Below are positions 1 to 12,296 of a DNA stretch of 64,000 nucleotides, piece by piece. The stretch is taken from NCBI GenBank assembly GCA_960531495.1, contig OY482861.1, forward strand, positions 6,696,839 through 6,760,838, written 5' to 3'. The translations under genes and the position numbers were made by a program. Origin of the DNA: Zeus faber. Lineage: Eukaryota > Chordata > Actinopteri > Zeiformes > Zeidae. Under the pieces are notes generated by a model. That model had not been told where the DNA came from and did no database searches. It saw only the letters and a program-made list of their open reading frames with translations. The stretch's first letter is position 1; every line of letters starts with the position of its first letter.

Positions 1-562
1 CAACTAATTCTCCAGAGAAACTGGGATATATTTGTTTCTCTCTCCATTTCAGAGAACAGCAGCTTAACATGGTCCCTTTTCACCCTCTATTTCGGCCCCC
101 TCATTGTCCACACACACAAACATATACACACACATGTAGAAACAGATCAACTCACACTCACACATTTAATGTAATGGCACTTGATGACTGTAGACTGCAG
201 CATTTCATTCGGGTGTGGGCGGGGGGGGTCAATGAATTAGAACGTTTCATGGGTGGGGGGTGGGGTAGAGGAGAGATTAACATTCTTCCCTCTTCCACTG
301 CCCCTTTTCCTCCTCCGCCCTTCTCGGAGCGAGAGGCCTGATTCGGCAGGCACATGCTTGACCTGGCACTGAGGACACGCAGTAATTAGGAGCCACAGAG
401 AGGACCCCGCTCCTCCTGGAAGCCGGCACAGCCGAAAACAAGGCGGTCCAATGGGAGACTTCCCCCTCCTAGAGAGCTTCTTAGACGGTGAGGGTGTGAG
501 TCATGATCTTTTTGATTGCAACCCCTTCTCCGTTATCCAACTTGGACGGAAGCCAACTCTGA
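1..562. other. Non-coding sequence, no gene seen
   Basis: Mixed-composition DNA with short CA runs near 110-165 and G runs near 220-265. The open frames here are short and low-complexity, and none resembles a known family. It is probably intergenic or intronic. Confidence 0.6.
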
Positions 563-566
563 TGTG

Positions 567-610
<44 letters not shown>

Positions 611-624
611 TGTGTGTGTGTGTG
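563..624. repeat. (TG)n(CGTG)n microsatellite
   Basis: A TG run passes into a CGTG tetranucleotide run and back to TG. The apparent open frames across it are products of the repeat. Confidence 0.95.
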
Positions 625-935
625 ACCTAGGACCTTTGAAGGACCTTCCCTCCTTGAAGGTCTCAAGGTCTCGAGGTCTGCGCATTAATATACGACCAAT
701 TCCCTTAATATCCTGAATTTGGACTGGACTACTTCTATCCAACATGTCAGTATCCACACGCTCTCTCACTCCACCCCGCGATCCCCCCAAAACAAGACAC
801 CGCTAATTCAGCGGTGACCTTAACTTGTTGCTTCTGCTTTTCATGTGACTCTCCCTGGCAATTATACCGCAGTCATTATGTTTGCTACATTAAACACATT
901 ACATACACTACATGGGCATCCTACGGTATAATGGA

Positions 936-939
<4 letters not shown>

Positions 940-985
<46 letters not shown>

Positions 986-1051
986 GCGTAAGCATGCGTA
1001 AACTCACACCGGCAACAAAAATCTTTTGGGTTTTGGAAAGTCAGCGAGTAA

Positions 1052-1097
<46 letters not shown>
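940..1097. repeat. Two (CA)n microsatellites
   Basis: CA runs occupy about 940-979 and 1053-1097, separated by about 70 bp of unique sequence. Confidence 0.95.
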
Positions 1098-1099
<2 letters not shown>

Positions 1100-2026
1100 C
1101 CCTCGCCTCGCCTTAATTAAACCTGCTGCTTATCACACGGTGGTGAGTCTGGCTTACTGTGACTCGCTGCACACTTCCACATGCATTCTTTCCTGGAAGG
1201 TGCACCCACGTCACCAAAAACATCAGTCTAGCCTAAACGCACACCTAACACTGTCATAACATTGTAATAAATTAGTAATAACATATTAATAACTTATGAC
1301 TTTGTATATTATGTATATTTTCATATATTTGGCAATTTCTGTTTTAAAAATTGCTTTTTAGGCTAATTGTCTGCACAGAAACGCAACAATCTACACTGAG
1401 AAAATGTACTATATAGGACTATAACGTTGTTAAATATTGAGGTGTCGTACGTTCAGCTTTTCAACCGATACAAAATGCAAAATCTATCGAGAAACCGACT
1501 TTTCAAAATAACCCGTCGACCGAGAATGGGGGAGACGAAAAGCAGCAAAGGCCAATTCAACACTCGAGAAAGAGAGTTGTTTCTTGTTTCCTTTCCTTAT
1601 CCGATGGCGGCATTTCTCTTGTTTGTTTTTTGACCAGTCTGCAGACGCTCATCAGGGAAATGCAGGAGCGCAGCCAGAAGAGGATTCCTGGGAAATAAGC
1701 GCCATCGCGCCACTTAACAGAATAAGCAGGAAAAGCACCAAACAAGATATAGAAGGGACCCAGCGAACGCACTCGAGACAACCGACTCGAGCGGCAAAAG
1801 CGGCAATAACGAATTCCTCACGCAGGACATGAGGGATTGAGCAGCGAGTCTTGGGTGAAATACTTGATCTGGATGGGTATTGCTTTAGCAGAGGGGGATA
1901 CCAGATGGCTTACTTCACTGTCTCCGCTCTGGAGCTCACAGGAGTCTGCCGTCCGGCCACCGCAGACTAAAGATGGAAAAAATGACTCCGCCAGCTTCCA
2001 GAGCGTCCCAGCGTTCACTGTGCGGC
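1098..2026. other. Non-coding sequence, no gene seen
   Basis: AT-rich to about 1450, then of mixed composition. Several short open frames overlap on both strands between 1550 and 2030. None shows a recognisable domain or a convincing pair of splice sites. Confidence 0.5.
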
Positions 2027-2371
2027 GGGGAGGAGGAGGAGGAGGAGGAGGAGGAGGAGGAGGAGGAAGAGGAGGAGGAGGAAATTCTCAGGGAACATGC
2101 CACCCCTGCTGGTGTCACCACTCTGTGTTTCACTCCATCTCACTCTCTCGCTGTCCCTCTCTCTCTCTCCCGTACTATCTCTCTCTTCCCCTATCTCTCT
2201 CGCTCTCCTAAGCTCCCCCTCTCTTTCCCTCTCTCTCTCTCTCTCTCTCTGCCCCGAGCTCTTTCTCCCTCCCTATCTCTCTCCATCTCTCTCTCTGTCC
2301 TAGGTCTTTCTCTCTCCCTAACTATCCTCTCTCTCTCTCTCTCCCTCGCTCTCTCCCTCTCTTTCCCTCGC
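2027..2371. repeat. (GGA)n and (CT)n purine/pyrimidine tracts
   Basis: A GGA run at about 2027-2082 is followed after 55 bp by a CT-rich tract to about 2371, mostly CTCTCT with interspersed CCCT. The poly-Glu, poly-Gly, poly-Ser and Ser-Leu frames here are artefacts of composition. Confidence 0.9.
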
Positions 2372-4979
2372 TCTATTATGATTACTATATAATTCTTATG
2401 TGTTTATTTATTCATTGCTTTGTTTGTTGAATTGTCTCCCCGTTTTTTTTGTGCTTGTGCCACTGGAATCATAACACATGTGTTCCCTCGTTCTCTCTCA
2501 ATAAAAAAGGAATATATTATTTTTCAATTCAAAGAGCTTCAAAAAGCTTGCTTTGCTTACGTCGCTAAAACAAATGTTTTTCGTTTCGGTAAACATGCAA
2601 AAACCTCTCATCTAGCCTTACCTGCTGGACCTGGCGAAAGTTTAAATACACGGATTAAGAGCAACAATTGGATACTAACAACGGCATCGTTATACGTTAT
2701 TATAATTGACCGATGCACATGCACCTACGTATGTACTAAAAATCCTACTTGAGCTTCTGACATAAATGGCTGATCGCTTGAGAGACACAAGTTTCAAACA
2801 GAAGATATGACAGGAATCAATTCATATCTGGGTTGATTCCAAACAAAAATAGGCTTCGCTCCATAAATATCTCCACTTTTAGATTATTGTCATTATCAAT
2901 TAATTCAGTTACCAAAATATTTAGCAGAAGAACTGAACAACAGAATAAAATACTATCTGCAGAGTATGTGGGACTCTAAGTCACCTTGAAAGAAAAAATA
3001 TCAAAATAATAACAAATTCTTAAACAATCCAATAGTTATATGTAATTACAAATTTAAAAAAACATAATCAATAATAAATATCATTAAGACTGACACTGTG
3101 ATTGAACTCCATGGAACTAAAACAAGGTTTCAGGTGGTAACACAAGCGCATCTCAAGGCTGACCACAAGGCTGACCATCACTGCATTTCAGAGGAGGGAA
3201 ACTGAGTCCATGAAGTTTGAGGAGCGGGAGATGATGGAGGCAAAGCCAATGGGAGCCATCACTCATGTGGTTATTGGGACAGTAATTAAAAAACGTAAAT
3301 GTAGCTGAAGCCTCCTATGCTGCCAACCAGTCGTTATTTGTTATAGTGATGACCAAAGGAACCAGTCGCTGGCAGCGACACATGGCCTGTACTGTGGGTA
3401 AATGGCCATTATTATGAGAGAAAACACCGCTTAGAATGTTAAAAACACATCAAAATTGCACAAAATGAACCATCTAAGACACGTACTGCAATCATCAAAT
3501 GCTTCACTGTTTATTGGATTCATCTATGTCTTTGAAGTTTCTAGTTTTGGCGTAAGCGTAATCTAATGGAGGGCACACATACTGCTGAATAAGCAAATAC
3601 TGACTATAGTTTTTGTTTTTTTCATGGCGCCATTTCCATTTCAACTCCTCAAAGTTTTATCACATAATAAAAGTAAAAATAGAAGGGTTCTTAAAGAAGT
3701 GAGGTTTGTGGAGTAACTAGAAAGTGAATCATTCTATTTCCCCTATGAGGGGAAAAAAATGCTTACCCTGGGTAATTCGGCTGCCTGCGCTATGGCCGGG
3801 CTATGGTCGGGGGGAAGGGGGGAGTGGGGTTGGAAAGGATGACTCATACATTTCTTTCCATGCTCAATGATTATAATACCCCATAACACAGAACAGTACT
3901 GTTGCCCGGCCGAAATGAATCCTAAACCTCTGAAGGCCTCAGCGCATACGTCTCTGCCTTGCCATGGGCCTCACGCTTAAAAACAAAGTAATTGTTAAAA
4001 ATGAAATGAGGTTCGGAGTAATTTAGCAATTATGAAATCTATGTAAGTGATTTTTCAGTGTAGGCCCTTGCTGTGACCAGCAAGAGCAACCTATTTAGCC
4101 CCTGAAAAATCGGCCAAAATGAAGACGTTTTCTGAAAATGAATATAAATAGCTTTCAGAATTAAAATCTCAGAATCAGAATCTTTCTTTTCCTGCCAAGC
4201 AAATTTACATATATTAGGAATTGGCTTGGTGCATTGCTTTGCTACAATTTGCGTAGAAAAGCTTAATAAATAGCCAAATATACAAAAAGTAGTCAAAAAT
4301 AGTCAACAGAAATAGTCAAATATAGAATATACAGTATATACAAGTGTAACTCTATGCACAGGGTAAATTCTGGGTATAGATAGCTAAGGTATAAGTTATA
4401 ACTATTTATTTACTATGTTATTACAGTGTTATTAGTGTTATTAACTATATTGCATGGTAGCCTATCATAGCGTCACTCCATGTTGATGACGTCATCCCAT
4501 CGTCTGGAACACGGACCGTGTGTTATGGGTCTACTCGCACGGGGTCAGAGGCGCCCATTTTTTATCACCGGTCTTATTATCGGGCGTTTGAGCTAATTCA
4601 CAGAGTTCTTTCCACAATGGCCGCATTTACAGGCTCATGTGGGGTCACCGCCTCGCTCCCCGCCGTCCGAACACATTAGATTCCTGCCCTGGAACCATGG
4701 CGACAGACAGCCACACACACGGAGATGTTTCGGGTTTGGGACTGAGGGTTGAGGCTTTTAGATGAACACGTGGCGATGAATACTAAATGATAAATGATGG
4801 GGTATCTTTGATGGAAGCAATGGACGCCAAACCATAACTAAACATTGGTGTTGACCAATGTATAAAAAATCTGAATACTGTCCTTTTTTTCCCTTGAAGT
4901 ATACAAATAATTAGACCTAAGCTCTGCAGGATTTTGCAAGACCAAGGATTAAAGGACTGATTGCATCTTTTTTATTTGA

Positions 4980-4983
<4 letters not shown>
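2372..4983. other. AT-rich non-coding DNA
   Basis: There are few open frames. A 91-bp segment at about 3191-3282 has splice-like borders and is described in the findings. A CRE-like palindrome lies at 4487. Nothing else is recognisable. Confidence 0.55.
4487..4494. promoter_or_regulatory. CRE-like palindrome TGACGTCA
   Basis: A perfect 8-bp cAMP-response-element palindrome lies in a locally CpG-richer patch (about 4470-4730). Family knowledge: CREB/ATF factors bind this site. One short motif is weak evidence for function. Confidence 0.3.

Positions 4984-5019
<36 letters not shown>
4984..5019. repeat. (TA)n microsatellite
   Basis: Uninterrupted TA dinucleotide run. Confidence 0.95.
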
Positions 5020-5020
<1 letters not shown>

Positions 5021-5512
5021 CTTTGAATTCTATATTAGTGGATATTCTCACCACTTTTTCTAAATGTTTCTTTAACTTGTGGCAGGATGAGAGTGTTTCA
5101 TGAATTTAAATGAATTTTCCTTTGAGATCAGTGGTTCAGATAATGAAATTGTAAAATGGAAAACAGCTGTGGAGGGGGCTACATTTGACTTGTGACCCCA
5201 TCATAAAGCCGACGTGCTCAAACAAAAAGCACCTTTCAATGGCACTGGTAGTATATTTGCAAGTCTACATGAAATACAAACAGGTATGATAACCTGAAGA
5301 AAAAAAGCTTTCTCGTTCTTTTCTTTTCCTTTGAATAATACAAGGAAAATGGTTTCTCGCTGCACAAGGACTCTAAGGATGAAAACATCTGGAACAGATT
5401 CTTTTCGGCCTTTTCTGGAGGAGTGAGCAGACAGCACAATGGGACTTATCAGGACCAGATGTGAACTGGGAACAGTCGAACAGAAAGGCTTTTCTCCATT
5501 ATTCCTTTATAT

Positions 5513-5543
<31 letters not shown>

Positions 5544-8500
5544 TAAAATTGTATCCAACCATGAAGTAAAGCACATTTTTAAATGCACAGTACAGTTCTT
5601 TGCTTTATCACATCTTTGCTTGCCATCATTGGGTTTGGCTCAAATCCACCCATGTTTTCATTTGCTCAGGGTATTCCAAGAATGTCAGTTCAATGCTTTT
5701 GATAAATAAAAGCAGTTTGACACGTTGGTAGCAGTGTGGGAATGTTTCACCAAGACAAAAAAATATATATATCGATTTTTTTTTATATTTTTCCTAATTT
5801 GTCCAAATAAACGTGGGTTCAAAATGTTGAAAACATGAAGCTTTGCGAAAAGGCTTCATGGAAGGTTGGAAATAAACAAGCTCAAAGACAAAAGAGACGT
5901 TTAATATGACCCCCAAACCTTAAGCCTACACTAGATATGAGGCTCATAAAACAGCCTTAAAATCAGCCTCAAACGAGCAAATCAGATACTGACATGAACA
6001 GGGGGGTCAAGACATTACAATGCTTTAATAGGAGCATTGGCACTTAACATCTGGAAGCAATGACTCCAGTATGCCCCATGACGCAAATTAAATATTTTTT
6101 AGATGTTAAAACTGTGATTGCGGGGCACAGAATTACAAATTAAGTTTTAAATTGTACAAGGGACATAGGCAACATTGATTAACAACAATGTACTGGTGCA
6201 CTTTTTTACCAAATCCAGAAGTTCCACAACTTTAATCCTGCTTAAAGAAACGTCCTCCTTCAGGTAGAAACTGTAAACCAGCATCTGAAAATCACGACCT
6301 TCACCCTTTGACCTCTGACTTTTACCACCCTCCTTGACATTCTTGGCACATGTCTTTCACTGAGCCTTAAGGCAGAAATATGTTCAGGCTTACTTAAGCC
6401 TTTCTGAGCCTGACTTAGTCAGCTGTAATGAGTCTAGCTGACCCAAAGTGCTGTTCTATAGCCATATTTAATGCAGATTAATGCTGAAATGATAAATATA
6501 TATATATATATATTTTTTTTTTTTTATTTTATTGACCCTATGGATCAGATGGCTGTGGTAGAAAATATTTGGAAGATTAATATATACTGGAAGTGGATAT
6601 ACATTCGTAGCTCTATTAACTAATCTCAACACCTCACACATTTGCTTTGTCAGGCAACTGCACCACCGTGTGTTGTCAAATTGAGGTCCTGCTTCAAATT
6701 CTAATGCAGTCAATTTAAAGCTAAAGAGACACAACAGACATCTTTATAAACATGAACTTTGTCTAAATTATGTTCTGAAAGGCACGTTTCAGTTTTTATT
6801 CAAATTTATGTTGTGACTCACGAACTTCAAAGTTGCAAGATCTTTTTTTTTTGGACATATCGTTTCCACTTCTGTGTCACTTGTGCAGCATAATTTTGCA
6901 AAAATAACTTTCTTCAGTTTGTGTTATTACTCTTAATTTTTATTCGTTCATGTTATAACTTATTATATTAGGAATAGGGGAAAAAATGGTTTACAAGATT
7001 GTATTGAAATTATTTTTGTCCTGAGGTGAAATATTGCAATTGATTGCATGTGTGTCGTTTAGGTGTTATTTGTCTTATTTTGATTACCTGGATACACTGT
7101 TACTTTAACGCTTCTAAAGGGATAATATGTGTATTCTTATAAACTGGAAGAATTCTCCAAGCTTATCTTGGTCTAACGCTAAAAAAGTCACTAAAGTAGG
7201 CGCTAGATTTTGATGTAGAGTCACAATACCATGTGAACAGAAGCATAAGAACCATAGACTGGGATAATGAGGTCCCTGCTGATTCCCACAATGAAAAAAA
7301 ATTGCTTTGAGAAAATAATTATTGCTTAATAGCCAATGTTTTCTGACAAATAATGAAATGTTACAAAAAAATATTGATGAAAAGTGCATTTTTCTTTTGA
7401 CCATTGGGGTTGGTCACTCGTTTCACTGGTCAGGCTGCAGTGTCAGGACAAGCCTGTACTGGCCAGGACCCTCCGAGGGCCTGAGGGCTGAGAGATCATC
7501 TGGTTTGGGTAAAGACCAATCCTTCGTTGCTGACAAAGTGGCTAATTCTTGCTAATTACCGCCCCAGAAAATACACTTTCTCCGGCCTGATGTCGCACTG
7601 CTTTTACGAGCTGCTTCGTTCAATATTTGACTACAGTTCAAGAATATTGCAATTATAAACAATTTCCGTTCCTGAAATGCAACAGCTTATTAGAAAGAAA
7701 GCATTTACCATTGAAAAACAAATGCAGAAGTACTGATCGTGGGACACTGCAAATAAGACACCATTAAACGCCGCACTATATGGTAAGCATGCCGCTGACA
7801 CTGGGGTCATGACATTGGAAGTGTCAGGTGTCAAGTCTCAGGAAATGTAGCTGCACCATAGTGAGTCACTTTGGGTTTCAAAGACACCCTGGCACCACAC
7901 CCGTGGATAACTGTAAACGTGCTCTCTTCCCAATGTTCTGCTCAAATCCGTCTCATCCCTTCCCCGTCGATGCAGCCCTTTCCACTTTGGCTCCAACTGG
8001 AGCATTTGGCCTATAACCTAGGTGCCATTGCAAAAGACTAATAGAAACAAAAAAAAAGTCTCTGTTCACATATATCTGTTCATGTGAGACAAACATTTCA
8101 ATCAGGAACCACTTTGGGCCATCACATTCGCAGGGACCATAGGGCAACAAATCTATAATGGTTTAGAAATGTTACCATCAACCGACTGAGGTATGCGGAC
8201 AGAGCCGGCCATCTGTTAACCTTGAAGGCCTGTGACAGTAAACAGCAGACCACCTACCATGCATGCAGGCAGATGCAAGATGCTAATAATATAGTTCAGA
8301 CAAAAAAAAAAACCCTCTACTTCAGCACTAAATGCACACAACCCTCTGCCTTGGACATTGAAGGTTCCCCGTTTATGGCCGTTCTAAGAAGATCATGCCT
8401 TCAAAATTGTAATTGTAAAACAAAATAAAAAAAATCTGTAGGAGGGTAGTGGTGTCACATCACGGCGCATTTCAGCTAAAAGATTGTGCAGACTGATGCT
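5020..8500. other. AT-rich non-coding DNA with short TA runs
   Basis: TA-rich runs occur near 5509-5547, 5761-5770 and 6496-6510. Open frames are all under 100 codons and resemble no known family. The segment near 7400-7560 is locally GC-richer but has no clear exon signal. Confidence 0.55.
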
Positions 8501-8540
8501 CCTACAGTATGAGCTGCATCCCATCGCACACTCCAGCCAA

Positions 8541-8562
8541 GGGGGGTGGGGGGGGGGGGGGG
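8541..8562. repeat. Poly-G tract
   Basis: A run of G broken by a single T. It is capable of G-quadruplex formation. Confidence 0.9.
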
Positions 8563-9300
8563 TCACGCCCTCCAGCCACTGATGCGGAAAAAAAAAAGTT
8601 GTTCTTTTCCTTCTCTTCTTTTTCTTTCCTGGACTTCACTGAGCCTCGTCACAGCAACGGCTGCGCTAGCAGACAATGCCGTGCGTGCAAAACACAACGA
8701 CGTGAGGGCAACGGGTCCCGGCGCAAAGTTTGAAGATGCATTTGCTTCCACGAGCTGAACCGAAGTGACTCCCAGGCGTCATATTTCTCTTCGATCTGCG
8801 CTCAGCAGCAGCGGCTGTATCACCACTCCAATAATAGGCTGCAGGGCTGCCCCTTCAGGAAGTCTTTTGGGGAAAATCTATCTAGGGGGGCGGGCGGGGG
8901 GCTCATATTTGCCACTGTCGCTTATTTTTTTTTTCCCATCTACAATTAAGTTGAGAACTTTTCGCAAACTTTCCCCCCAAAGTTCATCCCCCCAGTGCTA
9001 GAGAATACAGTGCTCATGCGATGGGCGAAAATAACACGATTCTGCCGCGTCCTCCACGACGCGACTCCACCGAGATGTGGGAGTTTGACCGTGTCCGCCG
9101 AAGCGAGAACCGAGAAAGTTGTGCGTGTGGAAGCGTTCGACGGCAGCGGGGAGGGCGGGCATTGGGCTTCCTTTTTCGTTGTGGTTTTTTGGTGTTTTGT
9201 TTTTTTTTAAGGAGCGACCCGAACGGTGTGCGTGTCCCCCCACCCCACCCCGCCCCACCCCCAGCTCAGAGTGCGCCCCACGCCCGACGCGCCCGCTTAC

Positions 9301-9400
9301 CTGAACTTGCTTGCGATGTGAGGAAAAGCAGAAAGAGCGCTGCAGCCACCTGGCCGTCCCTTATTCTCCTTTTTACTTTCCATCTTATGTGGGTATCCAT
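9301..9400 (-). CDS. Candidate first coding exon with signal peptide (host gene, unidentified)
   Basis: On the minus strand an ATG at 9400 has a strong Kozak context (A at -3, G at +4). It opens 33 codons followed by one base, then CAG|GTAAGC, a near-perfect splice donor whose GT lies at 9300-9299. The intron is therefore phase 1. The peptide starts with a basic stretch (residues 1-17, including KVKRR), then a hydrophobic core VAAALFLLFLT (18-28), then a small polar SQASS end. That is the layout of a signal peptide. A phase-1 intron just after the signal peptide is common in vertebrate receptors and secreted proteins. The exon lies inside a CpG-rich region with promoter motifs upstream. I do not recognise the gene. 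No matching second exon is visible between 1 and 9298, so it may lie beyond the window. It could also be a chance frame. Confidence 0.45.
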
Positions 9401-9497
9401 GATCGCCGCGGCGCGACGTCCACGGCAAAGTGGATGCGAACTTTTAGTCAAGAGAGAACCGGGTCACACTCGTCGACCGCTTGCGGAGCCAGGAGTC

Positions 9498-9500
<3 letters not shown>

Positions 9501-9538
<38 letters not shown>

Positions 9539-9826
9539 TGGAATAAAAAAAAAAAAAGAAGAGGGGGAGCGGGGAGGGTTGCGTGTTTTCTCAGGCGGCC
9601 ATGGTGCGGGGTTCCTCCTGCTGGCTCACGGGCGAGACACTCCTCCGCGTCTCTTCTGCTCCTGCGAGCTATCCTGCACGGGCTGAGCCTCGGATCTCGA
9701 GTGGAGCCCCCACTTCTAGAGCCCCTACAAGTCCCACCGAGGAGGAGGAGGAGGAGGAGGTGCAGGAGGAGGAGGAGGAGGATGGTGGTGATGGAGATGA
9801 AGGTGGGGTGGGGGGGGGGGGGGGGT
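9501..9826. repeat. (GA)n, (GAG)n and poly-G tracts
   Basis: GA at 9501-9533, GAG at about 9739-9782 and G at 9805-9826 (one T near the start). These create the poly-Glu and Arg-Glu frames that cross this stretch. Confidence 0.9.
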
Positions 9827-9930
9827 TGCCACTCACTCAGCGGACAGGGGAGGTGAGCCAATCCGAGGCGTGGATCTAATTGCGCCCCGCCCCTGTTATT
9901 AGGGAGTGGGAGGGATGGATGAAGTCCACT

Positions 9931-11779
9931 TTGGGAGAAAGTTTTAGAGGAACTTCTTCTTTTCCTTGCGCTATTCCTTAAAATATGTAGGCAGGATGGG
10001 GGGGGGGTCACTTTTGTTTGACATAGATTACATTCATAATTATAATATACAAGCATACCAACAACTTATCATGTGCATAGGGTCGCATATTTTACTGTAT
10101 ATTTGACTATTCTTGTTTATTTTTTGGGTCTAATTGTGTATATTTGCACATTGTATTTGGTTTACCTGTTATTCTATTTTATTTTCTAATTTTTCGAAAT
10201 TATTTTTTTGATTTATTTGCTTAATTTTTTCTCAGACTGCTTTTTTTTAATGCCTGTTGATACGCGCCAATAATCACCATGTCATTCTGATTCTGATTTT
10301 TAAAAAACGTGAATAAAATCACATTGCTGAATGAATCACAACAATTCACTCTCTTCCTGTATATGAACCTGTCATGGTACCGACCGCCGTAACACCTTTA
10401 AATACAAAAATTACAATAATTGTAAATCAGTACATTGAAAATGTATGAATAACCTAAAATGTGGTTGTACTGTTTTTACTTTAGTATCACAGAAGTACGC
10501 AACTTAGAAATGACATATGTAACAAGTGTTGAGCACTTGCGATTTGCCTCTAAATTAAAAAGAGGTCTATGAACCTTACCACAAGCTCTAACCCTAAGTA
10601 AGTTTAAAGTCTAAAGTCTTAGCACAAATTATTTTTGAATTAACCAATTTCTAGATGCATCAAACATAGAGGCTCACCCATTTTCCGTCCATTCATTGAT
10701 AAATTTATCAACGATATCACGCATACAAAATCTTGCCATTAACATCGTAACCGATATCAAAAGCAGTTGCGGAAAAACGAAATTGATTGACAAAATATTA
10801 ATTTCATTTTGCCTCGACTGCAAAACACTTTGTTTGCTTGATCACAGACAAACTGCTTTTTCAAACTGCTGTAGTTTTCCAAAGAAAAGCTAAAATTGTG
10901 TCTAATGTGTGAGCTGTCTATGGGCCGAGCCAGTCAAAATGACTTTTGCCGCTCATTTGGGTTCAAACTTCAACTAATCACCAAACATTCTTATCGATGC
11001 CAAGGGATATACAAGTGTCGACTAACGTGGATAGAAGATTTCATCTTCATTTCCTGGATTAGTTGTATGTAATAACATTTGACAGCATGAGAAAAACTGC
11101 AATAATAAGCTAAATTTGATGAATATAGAATAGAATAAGGTTTCTGTTTATAAAATATAATACCTGTCTATAATTGTGATTTGGGAACACTGGTCGCCAA
11201 AGTTTTTTTTCCTGTTCATTTTGTAAATCATAAAAACGTAATGATCATAAGATTACTTTGTTTTGATTGGTTGTGTAATTCAAGTCTTTTAATTGATGGC
11301 AATCCACGTCTAAGCCTACTGTACTTCACACCGAAGGCATCTCCACACCTGACAGTCGGATCCTCCGCCTGGTGGCTGTGGATGAACTGCGTCTCGGTTT
11401 CGCATCTTAAAATATTAAGTCAGGCAAAAAGGGAACGCTTGTATTATTCCAGCGCAACTGCAATCAGTTTGCTACTGGAATACTGACGTATTCGGTGTGA
11501 AGCAGGCTTTGCTCTGCAGTAGATATTCAATTTGAAAATACAAAAAGCCCTATATTTTGTTGTAATCAAATTATAATTATAATTTATAAGTATAATAAAT
11601 ACTTAATTTTGGTTCTACTCAATAAAGTGCAGAAGTTTTCCCCCTCTATCTTTCGGCCGCCTCTTGTCATACACACAGGACAAAGCATTTGCATGAAGGA
11701 CAATTAATGTGCAGCCACTAGGATACAAACATGTGCAGAGCAGATCCACCTACACACAAGAACCAAAAGTAACACCCTC
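9931..11779. other. AT-rich non-coding DNA
   Basis: No recognisable gene or element. A short perfect palindrome (tgataaatttatca) lies near 10698. Confidence 0.55.
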
Positions 11780-11843
11780 CACACACACACGCACACACAC
11801 ACACACACACACATACACACACAAATACACACACACACACACA
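11780..11843. repeat. (CA)n microsatellite
   Basis: Interrupted CA run directly upstream of the SINE. Confidence 0.95.
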
Positions 11844-11892
11844 ACTGAGTATACCAGCCCACACAGGCACCAAAAGAAACCATTAAAAAAAG

Positions 11893-12296
11893 TAACAGCT
11901 CTAAACTGCACACACTGCTGGCCCACAGCAAGAAGGTCCTGGGTTAGATTCCCGCCTGTTGTGCTGTTGGCACCGCGCTCCGAAGGGTTATCTCCCGATT
12001 AGGGGCCTTTCTGTGTGGAGTTTGCATGTTCTCCCCGTGCTCACATGGGGTTTCCTCCATATAACATATATGAACCCCCACTAAAAACAAGCACAAGAAA
12101 CATCGTCTGACCAGCATTGGACGTTGAAGTTGTTCCCCCGGCGCTGCACTATAAGCTGCCCACTGCTCCTGGCCTGTCCCCCGGAGAAAAAGACATTTCA
12201 CGGCCTCCATCTGCATGTGTGTGTGTGTGTGTGTCAGACTTAGCTGCACGTAATGCATGTGTTGTGGTGTGGATGTGTGATAATAAAAGATGAGCT
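11893..12296 (+). mobile_element. tRNA-derived SINE
   Basis: The head carries a B-box-like pol III promoter, ggttagattcc at 11942-11952, matching 10 of 11 positions of GGTTCGANTCC. It is followed by the block common to many fish SINEs, with tgtggagtttgcatgttctc at 12016-12035. The 3' part (12140-12290) contains gctgcccactgctcctgg and acatttcacggcc, a GT run at 12215-12233 and an AT-rich end with gataataaaaga. The same 3' segment recurs at 31,090-31,215 and 60,015-60,150. Non-autonomous; transposition would need a partner LINE. Confidence 0.75.

Larger units (their letters stand above)
8500..9930 (-). promoter_or_regulatory. CpG-rich promoter-like region
   Basis: GC- and CpG-rich DNA stands out against AT-rich flanks. 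A CCAAT box lies at 9858-9862 and a GC box (gccccgcccc) at 9884-9893. Both are upstream, on the minus strand, of the candidate first exon at 9301-9400. GA, GAG and G tracts at 9501-9826 would fall in the 5' untranslated part. Inference: an unmethylated promoter island for a minus-strand gene. The transcription start cannot be fixed from sequence alone. Confidence 0.5.

Noticed and set aside
9021-9686. 221-codon plus-strand frame
   Set aside because: It crosses the promoter-like CpG region and GA/GAG tracts with low-complexity Arg-Glu text. The competing minus-strand exon has better signals.
9448-10056. 202-codon minus-strand frame
   Set aside because: Poly-Leu and poly-Ser-Leu come from the GAG and GA tracts, and it lies in the likely untranslated leader.
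11893-11990. tRNA gene
   Set aside because: The B box is present, but no cloverleaf with paired acceptor stem can be drawn, and the sequence continues into a SINE body.
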